The notes beneath the pieces were generated by a model. The model worked only from the letters and a program-made list of their open reading frames with translations, did not search any database and was not told the DNA's origin. From positions 2,722,322 to 2,786,321 of the forward strand of contig JAKJHU010000065.1 in the NCBI GenBank assembly GCA_022316685.1: DNA of 64,000 nucleotides, in the 5' to 3' direction. A program made the translations under genes and the position numbers. The stretch comes from Progne subis subis. Taxonomy: Eukaryota; Chordata; Aves; Passeriformes; Hirundinidae. This document shows, one piece after another, positions 50,566 through 62,184 of this stretch. The first letter of the stretch is position 1. Every line of letters begins with the position of its first letter.

Positions 50566-53500
50566 AGTAGCAGGGATAAAAATATGAGCTGCCTATGGCA
50601 TGATCCCCTTGCTATCAGTGGCATCAGAGGCCCAGCGTAGCTCTTGCTGGATGTCTGATCAGCCTCTGCCTTTTGGGATTTTGAACATGTAAGTCCTTCA
50701 TCCGCATGGCCTTGAGACAATGTCAAGAATGTCAGGAAGAGCCAGTCAACACAGGTGGAAAAAATGTTCTGGACAAAGAATTGCAGGCAGTAAAAGTGCT
50801 GAAGTGTAGTTAGATTAAACTAGAGCTGTTCTGAGCAGACTGACAAAAACATGCCTGCACAAGTGGTATCTTCAGTATCATTCACAAAGCTGCTAGTGTC
50901 AGTGAAGCTGACTTTACCCAAAATAATCATGCTTTTTTTTTTTTTTTTTTCCTACTTTTATCTAGATTTACAAAAATAGAAGCTCTAATCTGCTACAGTG
51001 TCTATCTGGAAGTCAGCTGGACAAACAGACAGAGATTCACACATGCGGCCACTGGAGCTGCATCCGAAGCCTGATGACTTTGCAAAGAGAGCAGCTGCAG
51101 AGCCTGTCATGATCCAGGGGCTGCCCAGGTGTCAGATGGCCAAAGTACTAATACAGCAAATTGCTGGAAAAATGCTAAGTCCAACACACCACTGATTCTG
51201 TGTTACTTGTGCTACATTTCTCATTCGTGGTGTCATGTCTGACTCTCGCTCTAGCTTTGATCAGAGAAGGGACCTGGCAAAGGACCTCCCTAACTCCGGT
51301 TTGGGTTGTTCTTTCTGGGAGCAGGCTCAGCATGGTCATGTCTCCCTGTGCAGGTTGCCTGTTTGCCACGTGTTATCCTTATATCTAGACTATATGTGCA
51401 CACCGATTAATAAGTAAATTTAACACAAGAATTCGATGGTGAGACAGAGGACCCCGAGAGGAAAGTTCTTTCCTGTTGAGATAAAGCAGTCACTCTGTTA
51501 GCTTAAGCCAGCAGAGGCTTTTTTTTTAATGTTACACAGAATTGCTTAGACTGAGATTTTCTGAACATCTATGCATTCGAAAAAGACTAAACTATTTGAA
51601 AGGAGCTATTAGCATGCATGCTTTAACTTCACTTCTTTTTCATGTTGGGCTCTTACAGAAAAATACCAGATTTTGATACGAACATCTGTTTCATGTTTTT
51701 CTAAATGTGAGCTTAGTATGAAAATTAACCCCTGAATTTTTGGTTTCAGAAGCCTTCTAGCTCTTCAGAGTGCATTCATGAGCCTTGTCTTTCTAGTACT
51801 GATAGGGACTGAGCTCAGCCTATGGCTCTGTTGTTTTCTGAAAATAACTTGGATGTGTTCAGATGTTTAATGACCATTTTTTTCAGATAGTCTCCATTAG
51901 TAGTTGTCATTTGTTTTTGCTGAGGCACATCAAGAGAAGTTACTCAGTTCTCAGTCTTGTGCAACCCCATTTAACTTTTATCCCAGGAAAACACAGGGAA
52001 ATAACAATCATATTTGCTCTTTCTAGAAATGTGTTTTTGTTAACAACAGATGTTTAGCAATTGGGAAAGCACTGTAGAGAGCACAAGTCTGAGCTTGATG
52101 TAGTGGACAATCCTTCTCCCACCTGAGAGGATGAAGGCATTAGACACCATCATACTTTCATCTACCAAAACAAAGGCAATTTTCTATCCTACCAGCTGAG
52201 GGTACATTAGCTAAAGGCAGTGACAACTGGCAAATGTCCCCAAATTGAGGAGCTGCTTTCAGTGTAGGTAAGCACCCAAAAGGCAGAGGATTTTCTGAGT
52301 TACCCAAACTCCCGCACCAACTAAACCAGACCTTTGGTACCTCCTGCTTCAGGCTGGCTCAGAACTCGCTCAAATGTGCTTCCTGGTGACAGATCAGCAG
52401 TTCCCATTTAGGGTTAAACGGGGCACACAAGGGGGAAGAAAATAAGTCAATCAGAAGAAAATATTTTATTCACTTTAAACTCTTCAGAATGCTTGACTTG
52501 GACCTGGGTGGATTTCAGGTACAATTTGTCTCTCAGAGTTTGGCTGTCTGAGATCATAATGAGGTTCTGCTTCAGTTTGTGAAAGCTGTGGGTATTTTAT
52601 TCTATTACTACATGAATAAATATTCTCACCAGAGTAAGACAGTTTTGTGCACATTTTCACTGAGAAAATGTGTGAAAATTCCAGTGGTGACATCTTTCAA
52701 AGCTGCTGAAACACTGTTAATTTCCCTTTTAAATGTATGGATGATGTACAGGGTTTGCTTTTAATACCTGCTCATTTTTAATTTTTTTTTTTTACATGCT
52801 ACCATTGTATTTCCGAGGCCATCAGTGACATCCAGTGGCCAACTAGATTAAGCCTAGACGTGTTTTATAGACATCTGCCCACTGCTTCCCTTAGTAAAAA
52901 AAATCAATATAAATGTTAACCATGCAGTTGACTTCTTTAGTTTAATTCTCTCATAGGTGTGATGGGAATCTTCCTGAGAAGACTCTCAGGCCGGGATGGT
53001 CACTCTGCTCCCTCCCTTTGAGATGGTGAACCCCATGGGAGGCACAGAGATGTGATTCCAGCTGTGTTCTGTGCCAGTATCAGTCAAAATTAAAGCTGCA
53101 GTCTCTCAGGATTTGAATTGGTGCACAGCTATTAAATAGGCAGGTTTTGTTTGATGCGGGCAGACATGAATCTAAATATAAATGTGTCTTGTCCTCTCCA
53201 TTTCAATAATGAAATTTTATTTTACTAGTTTATTTTAAATTAGTTACTCTAAAAGCAGCTGATAGTAAATGCAAGGAAAATACAAATATTTATTCAGCCC
53301 AAATCATACATCTGAATAAAAAATGAGTATGAAACACTACAGAACAGGCAGTCATACTGTATCTGACAGAAATATAAAAATAAAATCAAATGTGGTAACA
53401 AATTTTCAATACTGAATTTTAAGCTTCCTTGCAGCGAACGACTGCACAGTAACTCAGTTAAACAGCCTTTACGGGGTTACAGAGTGGTGTCCTGGAGGAG

Positions 53501-56500
53501 CTGGCTGATGATGTTCAGCCCCTCCAGTGGGGACAGCACCAGAGGGTTGTGTGTTGGCCCTGGCAGTGGAGGAAGATCCTGTCACCCCCTCCTCCTGCCC
53601 CTGGGGACCCGGGCACTGAGCTCAGGGGAGTTGTCTCATCCCCCAGTGAGGGTGTCACACGTGGTGACAGCGAACGGGGGCACGTTTGCTGTCCCCTGGG
53701 TAACCCACGTAAAGTACAAACCCATTATATTTTCACTGGTAAAAGATCTCTTTAAATAGAAAGGGGTACGAAAAGAAAAGAAGGTGAGGACCTTAACTTT
53801 TGTTGTGCAGTCCCTGGGGCAGAGGGCTCAGCTGCTGGTCGAGCAAAGCACAGACAAGAGCACCACGTTTGCTCCCATTGTGCTCCAGCAGCAGCGGTGT
53901 CCATTGTGCTACTCACACGTCTGTTCTGTGCTGCCTCTCATCTTTGAGTAGACAGCCAATTTTCCTGTGACCTGCTTCAATAAACTATCATGTCTGCACT
54001 TTGCAAAAGCATTAAAGAGCTAAATGCAGTGCTTTGGAAAAGGACATTCATGCCAGCTATTACCACTGTCATATTTGTGATTTATTTTCCCCCCCATTAT
54101 CCTTTTTCCACAGCTGGCATAAACTAAAGAAAAGGGGCGGCCTATGAATAACAGTTGCAGTCATCAGAAACAAGGAGAAAAAATAATAAATTCCAGAACT
54201 CTAGAATAAAGTGTCTCGCTTCTGGGAAACAGTATAAGTATGAAGTAGCAGTGAATAAAAACTAAATGCCTGTTGTTTATTAGTCCACCAGATAATGAAC
54301 TGCCAATACTTCATGGACTAGGGCGTGCAAAAATGGAATCTGTGCTCATCTGTGCAATTGACAAGGGAGAAGAACATCAATGAAACCAAAATTTACTCCC
54401 CATTTAGGCTGACATTTTTAAGAAGGAGCCACCTGTTCGTTTACAGTACTTTAAATTCCTTTAAATACGTAAGTAATATGCATTTAATTGGTCAAGAAAG
54501 GCCAAACCCAAACCTGTGGTTTCAAAAGCTTATGTATTTGAAATGCACTAAATCAACTTTAATTTCAAAGGCAAATTATGTTTACTAAGATTTCTTGATT
54601 CTTGCCAAGGACGGGCTGACTTACAGGACAGACACCCCGAGTAAATACTTATTTTCATTTTTCATCATCTCGACACTCCTGACCACACTTCTGCCTTTAC
54701 CCTTTTCACAGTAACCATCAGCCACTGAAACAGCAGCCTGTGCACCTGGCTGTGAGCAACAGGGAGGGACTGCAAATATGTACATTTAAATACTCATAGA
54801 GAATTTATATCTTTGTGTGTATATATATATATTACATAATATATATCATATAGTGGCCAAACATACCTTTTTTCATGCCAAGCACTTGTTCAGAAACAGC
54901 ACTTTAATGAGTCTGTTGAAGGTGTCATTACAAATATCCATGTTCAGTTCCATGAGTGCCTTCGTTTTTCTCAGTGGGAGACCAACAGCTTCCTCCAATT
55001 TCACAGCAAAGAGAAAGGGCAAAGCTTGCGAAGCTGCTGCAAATGAAATACAGAAAAATGTTGTGGGTCATTTCTGTAGTAATTCCCTGTGAAAGCCAGT
55101 AATACATTTAGAAACTTGCAATTATACGTGCAAGGCATCGTGACTGGCAAGTGGCATTGCAATGAAAGGCTGTACAGTTGGTACTGCGGTCACTGACAGT
55201 TTGCTCTGTTCTGCTATATGGTTTCCTTTTTATGTATCATGTAAAGGTATTTTGATGATATTTCACCGCTGCAATATACAAACAGGATTTTCTGTGAGGC
55301 AGAAAATTAAAATCAAAGGTGGATACCCAAAGGCATTGAGAAAGTATGTTAGTTTCTTTATTTATGCAGTTATTTAAAGAATCTTGCACGAAAACTCGCA
55401 TAGCTAAACCAAGAGCATTCATTTGGATAGCTGAGCTCAAGGTCTTCAACTCACTATCAGCTACATATTCTGCTCACTGCAAGAAGCTTTTGCCATGTTT
55501 GCTTTTGAACAGTGCTGATAAGCAAAAATGTGAAAATGCCACTTCTTCAGTCAGTGTGGAGCATTTGCTAATTTTTTCAGGGAAAATAATCGTAGCTGCA
55601 TTTCTGGAAATCTAACATTCAAAAGGCTTCCTTGCACTTCTGAGGTTGGGGTTCAGGTGTGCTAAGCTCCTTCTCATTGCTGAACCTATTTTTCATTAAC
55701 ATTTCCTGACTCCACAGAGAGCCGGTCACAGCCCTGACAGCACTGTGCTTCTGTCTAAGGTTTGTCTCTGTCTTGGTCTAGATTAGAGCAATTATGGAAT
55801 TAATTATTGGCTGTACAGCTGTTCTCCCTGCACCCTGCCAAAAGGCAGCCTAGCATACAGTCTTCCCTGCGAAAAATGCTGGCAACAAAGCAAATCTGGT
55901 GTGCTTAGTCCGATAGAGTCGCAGCAATTCCCATCATAGAGCCAAACCAAAGTGTTACAGAAGCTGCTTGCCAGGAACGCTGCCATGCCCCTCTGCAGGT
56001 TTTGGCCAGGGGTTCTGAGCACATCTCTTGGGATCTGTAACATGTAGTAGCTGAGATGCAGAGATGCAGACAAGTCTGTACACAAAAAGTTTTCTTCTTC
56101 CGTTTAGGCCACCGAATCCTCCATCCCGTTATCCTAATACTGAACCTTCTTCATCAGTTATAGGAGAGTCATTTCTCAAGTGCGTTGTTTGTACTTTTGT
56201 TCCTGTGCATTTCAGTATGCCGATAGAGTCCTGTTTGGTGCACTGCCTTTATTGACAAGGATGCATTTTCTCAAAGAACTAGAGGTAAGATAAACAGTAC
56301 TTCAACCTAACAGGTGGCACTTTCCCCTTTCCATCTGCTTCCCTACGTGCTGCCCAGCCACCAGCCCACACCACGTGCTTCAGCAGAGAGTGGATTATTG
56401 TTATAAAATATCTGTTAAAAGCCTGAATGATAATGAGTGTCCTTGGAAATTCATGCTCCAGCATGGTGCAGCCTGACTTATTTTCTCTTGCAGGATTTGC

Positions 56501-56823
56501 TGCTGGGCAGCTGCTGCTCTCAAAGCCACATCTCCCGTGCTTCCCTGCTTGGCACAGGGATTATGAACCAACCAAATGAATTTAAATATTGCTGTAATCT
56601 TTGAGGATTTAGGTGACTTCCTGCTACGTCACCTCTGCTTACAAACTGCTGAGCCATCCCGTGCTCCAGGGTGCAGAGAAGCTGAAGCGAGGCGCCAGGA
56701 GGAGGGAGGGCAGTCCGGGACAAGTGTGCGGTGTCCCGCTGTCGGGGCAGGGCAGTGGGGATGCCAGATCCTCTAAGCTGGCTGCCACACGCTGCCCACA
56801 GCCAGGGAGGGCACAGCAGTCAG
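50566..56823. other. 6-kb gene-poor region, no supported gene
   Basis: Mostly AT-rich. A GC-rich patch at 53461-53758 has one continuously open + frame of about 98 codons without an obvious start or known domain. A TA-rich microsatellite lies at 54815-54854. GC content rises again from about 56640 towards the third LTR. Confidence 0.45.
54815..54854. repeat. (GT/TA)n microsatellite
   Basis: GTGTGT followed by TATATATATATA and further degenerate TA units. Confidence 0.8.
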
Positions 56824-56949
56824 TCCCTGCCCCAGGACAGGAGCTCCCAGAGTGACAGGGCTGCTGTGGGCACAGGCTGCCCATCCCTGCCCACAGACAG
56901 GAGCTCACAGGAGCTCGCAACTCCTCCGCAGGTGAAAGCTGTGGGCACA
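56824..56949 (+). repeat. Imperfect ~60-75-bp direct duplication
   Basis: TCCCTGCCCCAGGACAGGAG at 56824 recurs as TCCCTGCCCACAGACAGGAG at 56884, and CTGTGGGCACA at 56864 recurs at 56939. The two GC-rich units differ by indels, so the spacing shifts from 60 to 75 bp. The second unit ends at the GGCACA hexamer that became the LTR C target-site duplication. Confidence 0.65.
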
Positions 56950-57340
56950 AGTCACTCTGGTTTTTCTGAGTTTTTTTTAAAGCCTTCTGATTGTTCATAA
57001 GATGGAGTCAGTCTCTTTGGCTTCTGTACAATATTAGGAGCAGTTTTTGCCTTTTCTCACACACGTAACATAAACAAACCCTTTGTTTTTCATTCCCTGT
57101 CCTTTGTTTGCATATTTCTAACCTGAAAACAACTGTAACTGACAGCTGGTTTAACCATTCCGCTGGGAGGCGATAACTCCAGGACCCAATCCACAGCCAG
57201 CCCCACAAATGTATAAAAAGTAAGAAATAAACAGGCAGAGGGGCTCTCAGCCTGGGCTCAGCCTTGGGCTCTCTCTGAGGAACATCTCTGCCCTGCAAAT
57301 CTCTCATCTGCGTGTGGTTGCTTTGTGTGTTGCGATCACA
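56950..57340 (+). mobile_element. Solo LTR, ERVK-like (copy C) with intact 6-bp target-site duplication
   Basis: This 391-bp element aligns with copies A and B throughout. It is flanked by GGCACA on both sides (56944-56949 and 57341-57346), a perfect 6-bp target-site duplication, which fixes the element's ends. It begins AGTCACTCTGG (the expected T of the TG terminus is mutated) and ends GATCACA. The TATA box TATAAAAAG (57212-57220) and polyadenylation signal AATAAA (57226-57231) are intact, followed by U5-like CT-rich sequence. No internal viral sequence adjoins. With an intact TATA box on the + strand, it could in principle act as a promoter or polyadenylation site for neighbouring transcripts. 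Confidence 0.92.
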
Positions 57341-57346
57341 GGCACA

Positions 57347-58648
57347 GGCCACACGTGTGGCTTTTGATTACACGTCCCTGGTTCCTTTGCTTTAATCCAA
57401 ACAGCCAACACACCTCTTCCCACTAAAAAACCCAGTCGAAGTGGTGAGCAGCTTTGATGATTGAGAAAAATTCAAGAGCCTGTAGGACAAAACACAGTTG
57501 CCATGAAGAAGCAACCTGGGCTGAATTTAAAGCTGCATCTTGAACAAAAGTCATGTGCAATGCCTACAGTTCAGCTGAGCTCTTCTACAGTTCTCACCAA
57601 AGACATCATCTCAACCCATAATCCCCAAGATCCCCAAGGCAGCTCAGTTTAAAAGCATCCACTGTGTTGCATGCTATTGTCACCATTGGAGACTTGGAGA
57701 ACTTGAGGCTCACAAGGATAGGTCACACTTTCAAAGATAGCACTAATTGGCCATTGTTGTGCTTGCAATTTGCAATCCATTGGATTACATAAATCACCCA
57801 TTAGAAACGCGAAACTTTCCCGAATTGCTTCAGAAGCCAACCACACCAAGGCTTTCTGACATTTGAATAGTGAACCCTTACAGTGAATTGCTTGTGTGCT
57901 ATTCAAAAAACCAAACAGTACTTTGAAGAAACGGCAAGTAATTTTTGACAAATAGAATGGATAATTTTAAAAAACCTTTGAGCCAAAAAAATAACTTGTA
58001 GTTAATATTTCCAGCCTGAACATCTTCAAAATCAAATCCCATCACAGCCAGGTGACTGTCCTTCTCACATCTTTACTAAACAGCTAGCAGAATTGTCGGG
58101 ATTTTTTTTTTTTTTTTTTTAAATTGTTTTCATCTGGAAGCATTATATTAAGTATAAAAAGCAGTAATAAGATATTTTGGAGCAATATATTTATTTCCCA
58201 ATAAAATATTTTTTCTATTGTTATCATGCTCCTCTGTAAGTGAAATCTGAATTGGCCCTGTAATATCTGTGAAACTCCTTCTGTGCTGGACCCTCACATT
58301 GCTTTCAGCTTTCACTCACTTCCAGTAAGTTGTCCAGTGGCTCCCTGCCAATATGAAACTCCCTGTAAAATGCAAAGCAATTCTCTGAGGAGCATTTTTT
58401 AAGCACAAGTGTGTTTGGTTTCAGTAATAGACAAGCCAGAATCTAAAACCATTTTTGGATTTTTTTTTATACAACATAAACGGGTATAACACTGTGTATG
58501 ATGCTGTTGGCATTTTAATTCCGAAATTGTGTATTAGAAATTCATAGCTTTTTAGAAATTTTTTTTTAGCTTTTTTTTTCAGAAATTCATAGTTTTTTCT
58601 CTCTTTCAGTGAATACTGAATGATGCAGAAACAGAGAGAAAGAAATGA
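57347..58648. other. Spacer without supported gene
   Basis: AT-rich DNA with a 19-nt T run at 58102-58120. No gene is recognisable. Confidence 0.5.
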
Positions 58649-58704
58649 GGTTTTTAACCAGATGATCTTTATGGTCCCTTACAACCCAAACCATTCTATG
58701 ATTA
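58649..58704 (+). mobile_element. CR1 LINE 3' tail fragment
   Basis: The sequence CAGATGATCTTTATGGTCCC (about 58659) followed by TTACAACCCAAACC and ATTCTATGATTA is the conserved CR1 3' terminus, read in sense orientation and ending in the ATTCTATGAT-type octamer repeat. Only about 55 bp remain, so this is a heavily 5'-truncated insertion. The sequence upstream does not continue the homology. Confidence 0.85.
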
Positions 58705-61580
58705 CCAATAACAGAGCTTTTAAATTTCACCCCTCTGCTACACATAAATCTGAAAAAAAGCTTCAGCTGCGTCACTCCCAGATGTATCTGACACTGGAAT
58801 TTTGCTTCTCCGTGATGCTCATCAGCTGCTTTTCTACCTGTGCTCTTTATTCCAGGCACAGAGACAGGACCACACACACCTCCACACAGGGCACGGGACC
58901 TGCAACCTGAGCACTGCTGCTGTCCAGGAAAACAGAACAAGCTTTTGAAGAGGAATGTGCTCAGGACTGGATGTGCAGTCCAGCACTCCTGGCTCAAGCA
59001 GCCAAGATCACAGGTGAGGTCTGTAGGTGGTAACACCTTCCTTTTACTGGGTGTTTGTGGTGGGGAACTGGACAACCAGGCAATTAACCCTGGGGTTTGC
59101 TGTTGCTGGTTAGCTGAGTGGTTGGGGGTTTTTATATCTCTGAAGAATGCTAAAAATTTGCAAAGCAGAGCTGGGCAGATAGTTTGCTGGAAAAACAGGA
59201 AAATTATAGGAATGACCAGATGTTAGGACTGAATTTTCATCTACCCCAAAACAAGAAAGAACTAAGTTGGACAAAATTCTTTCTTTGGGGCCAGACAAGT
59301 AGTTTCATTCCAACTGAAGTGTTCAGGGATTTATTTCTAATTTGAGTGGGATTGCTTCTGGCTAGCTATAATTGACCTGATTTTTTTTTTTTTCCTTTTT
59401 TTTAAATTTTTTCTTGGTAAAACAAACTTTCTAAAAGCTTCATCCACCTCAGCTGTAGAGGTCATTTTTACACAGAACTGCTCATTGAAGAGCAGTGGAA
59501 TTTCATCTATCATTACTCCCCACAAACACAAGAGAAATGATGGATCCTACCAGGCCTGGGATGGAAATGACACAGATTGTGTGAGTCTGAAGAAGTGTGA
59601 GCACAGACACTTGCTGGGTGATCACCAGGGCTGGGCATCCCCCCTGTCTGCTCACTCGTTTATTCAGTCATAAAATACTGTACCATCTTCACTGATCCCA
59701 GCTAGAATAATCTCTAATCCATGGAGATTCTGGGACTGAAAAGCAGAAGTGGGGATTTTTTTCCCCTAACAATGACTCACAATCAGTCCTTTCTCACTAG
59801 TATGTCCAATTAATCCCATTGTCTTCTGAGAGGTTTACTGATTTAGTAAATGCATGAGATTGCATCATCAGCCTGAGTAAAGGGACATCTGACCCAATTT
59901 TTTTTCCTGAAAAAAACTACTGTGAGAATATGTGTACAGAAAATACACAAATACAAAATACACTGAACGCACAATGTTTTCTTCTTCACACACTGCCCTA
60001 GCTGTTATTGGTGTAAACAAATATGCAAAACCAGGAGACATGCAGAAAGAGTTAATTCTCCTGCAAAAAAAGTTTTTTGCCTACTAAATTGATTACTAAA
60101 GACAGGAATCAATCCTGACTGATGATGGCAGGAGACACAAGAGTAAGCTGTACCCGAAGCCCACCAAGGAGGATGATCAACAGACCTCAGTGGTGATTCC
60201 TTTTGCTTTGCACTCCAGAATGACTCCACAGGCACTGATTATAATAAAGCAAATATCGGTTGTGCTTAACACACCACGTAAAATAGCAAGTGCCTCTTAA
60301 AAGACAAGTGATTATAACCTTCCAAGATTATTAGATTAGCAAAAATACAGCTGCAAAACAACATAGAAGCAAATTCAATTACCATTGTAATTTTCTCTTG
60401 TTATGAGAAATACTGTTTATACTGCTGTGATTGCTTACTTTATACATCAATCAAGTCTTGCCACTAATATTGTTTAAGTTACTAAAGTCCCACGAAAACG
60501 TGGAACTGCATTTCAAATGTGAAGTTTTATGCTGGAACAGCTTGTGAGTATTGTGCAGTCCTAGGACCTTAAAAAAACCCTATTTTTCATCCTTTTTGGG
60601 GCAAATAAAGGCTGGAGCTGCTAAGCACTATGTAGAATACAAATATATTTATTCAGACTGTGTCTCTTATTAAGAAATTCTGAAATTTTTAATAACTGAT
60701 ACAAAAACAAAAGAGTTTAGTGCAAAGTCTGGGTATTTTTTCCTCTGCCAATTAGCATTTTAGCATTGCTTATGAAGAGTCTTTCTAAAGAAAGGATAGG
60801 AGGAATCAGCAGGATATTCACTAAGAAAATGTTCAGACTGAGCCTAGACTCCTGAATTTACTGACACTTCTACTAAGAAAAAGTGGAACTTGATACTGAG
60901 ATACTGTGATTTCAATCATTCAGTCCTAAACATCAAAACCTCATGGTTCTCCATATCTTCAGTGCCATGGGATCAAAGTTTAAAAAGAAAAAAAATCAAG
61001 ACAATAGTGTCTATGCTTGCTTTACTGCCTGATAGATGTAGACAATGCTGCTGGTGGGAGATTGGAAAATGCCATTGCTCCGGTACCAAAGCAGACTTTG
61101 GATCAGGTCCCCTAGAAGACAGTTCCTTTTAGACATTAGCAATATCTACCAGTACTCTTTTTTTCCTGTTCTGTTTTAGAGATGAATATTAATACCTCTT
61201 GTTCGGTTTATATTTACTTTAGATAGCAGCAACTACCTTTATTTTTATTTGAGAGTACCTGCTGCAGCTGGAACTTGTGTTCAGGAGCAAAGAACTGTGC
61301 AACATCTGAACAGGAGACAATCTGCCCTCGGAGGTTCATGGACAAGTCCCACTGAAGCTAGGGCATAACTTAACCTAACAAATTGGTTTTATCAGCAGAA
61401 TAATGTTTCTCTATAAAGTGTTCTGGATTTCTAGTGCAAATGTAAAGTGCTATTTCTGAACACTAATGATATTTCCTCCACAAAAGTAGAATATGCTTCA
61501 ATTTTTGGCAGGAGACTCCCTCTCTACCCTGGGATACATTGTATGACTAAAAGGAGCAAGCCACTATGAACAGAATACTC
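58705..61580. other. Spacer without supported gene
   Basis: No exon or RNA gene is recognisable. A small perfect hairpin, CCACG-AAAA-CGTGG, occurs at 60490-60503. T runs lie near 59383-59400. Confidence 0.45.
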
Positions 61581-61609
61581 AAGAAAGAAAGAAAGAAAGA
61601 AAAAGAAAA
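61581..61609. repeat. (GAAA)n microsatellite
   Basis: About five GAAA units followed by AAAAGAAAAC, just upstream of the CpG-rich promoter-like block. Confidence 0.9.
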
Positions 61610-61642
61610 CTCTCCTTCTGGTTGCAAACAGAAGATTGGTTC

Positions 61643-61663
61643 ATTTGCGCACGCTGCGCAAAT
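61643..61663. promoter_or_regulatory. Perfect 9+9-bp CpG palindrome
   Basis: ATTTGCGCA (61643-61651) and TGCGCAAAT (61655-61663) are exact reverse complements separated by CGC. Each arm holds the NRF1 half-site TGCGCA and a C/EBP-like TTGCGCA, and the left side also fits the metal-response core TGCRCNC (TGCGCAC). With the 3-bp spacing it is not a canonical NRF1 dimer site. It lies about 290 bp upstream of the TATA box and is likely part of the same promoter region. Confidence 0.45.
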
Positions 61664-61740
61664 CTTGCCACAAAGTCCTTTGTGCCATCAGCATGAAAAG
61701 AAAGAATCCTTTGCCCAGGCGGGAGATTAGGGTGGCCAGC

Positions 61741-61750
61741 GGGAATCCCC
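61741..61750. promoter_or_regulatory. kB-like site GGGAATCCCC
   Basis: The decamer fits the NF-kB consensus GGGRNNYYCC exactly and is embedded in the longer inverted repeat GCGGG-AATC-CCCGC. It sits about 205 bp upstream of the putative TATA box. Confidence 0.35.
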
Positions 61751-61879
61751 GCACCCGAAATTCAGATCAGAATGGGTAAGTTCATGGGAAGCTGGGATTT
61801 TAAAGGGATTGTTCTGATGATGCCAAAAGAGCAGCAGGAACAGCCAACTCTACAGGTCCATCCAAATCTCAGTTTTCTC

Positions 61880-61990
61880 TCTCAGTAAACGTCCAGCGAG
61901 GGAACAGAGCGGGAGGGGCTGGTGTTGCTCACCTCGGGAGCGCTCCCGGCCCGCTATAAAGACGTCTGAATTAACCTTTTCACTGGCAAA
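61880..61990 (+). promoter_or_regulatory. Putative TATA promoter in CpG-rich patch
   Basis: The strongest promoter-like segment in the window. In order it has a GC box GGGAGGGGC (61911-61919), a perfect 14-bp palindrome CGGGAGCGCTCCCG (61935-61948), a TATA box CTATAAAG (TATAAA 61955-61960) and the 8-bp palindrome AGACGTCT (about 61960-61967), a CRE-like core. CpG density is far above the surrounding DNA. The expected transcription start would be about 61985-61990. A reading frame with a GTAAGT donor begins shortly downstream. Orientation is rightwards because the TATA box is good only on the + strand. Confidence 0.4.
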
Positions 61991-62014
61991 GAGATTGTGG
62001 CCCTATAGAAAAGT

Positions 62015-62094
62015 ATGAATTCAGAGCAAAGCCTTTCTGCGGGATTAGTCCGTTCGATGCGAAAGAGAAAGGTTTTTTTGTTGTTCTGCAAAAT
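62015..62094 (+). CDS. Candidate first coding exon (partial), signal-anchor-like N-terminus
   Basis: An ATG with A at -3 lies at 62015, some 55 bp after the TATA box. The frame runs 26 codons plus two bases to a perfect GTAAGT donor (62095-62100); unspliced, it would stop immediately (ATG TAA). The peptide starts MNSEQSLSAG, then has a basic patch RSMRKRK and then VFLLFCK, the beginning of a hydrophobic stretch that would continue in exon 2. Basic residues followed by a hydrophobic run are typical of type II signal anchors, for example in Golgi enzymes, or of signal peptides. A second in-frame ATG at 62057 would give a shorter start with the same basic patch. The last exon base is T rather than the preferred G. 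I do not recognise the protein, and the rest of the gene would lie beyond the window or in undetected exons. It may be chance. Confidence 0.25.
62061..62070 (+). promoter_or_regulatory. IRF/ISRE-like motif GAAAGAGAAA
   Basis: This matches the GAAANNGAAA core bound by interferon-regulatory factors. It lies inside the candidate first exon about 75-80 bp after the expected start site, so it could equally reflect the coding of basic residues. Confidence 0.25.
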
Positions 62095-62184
62095 GTAAGT
62101 GATTACGGGATTTTAAAGGGGGAAAAAAAAAAAAAAATGGTCTGTCTATAGTAGGGAATATCAGAGCTGGAACAATGAATGCTC

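Noticed and set aside
118..57340. LTR copies A and C as the two ends of one provirus
   Set aside because: They are 56 kb apart, have different flanking hexamers and no retroviral internal sequence between them.
57008..57352. 114-codon minus-strand reading frame
   Set aside because: It is antisense through LTR copy C. The frame is a by-product of the LTR sequence and not a gene.
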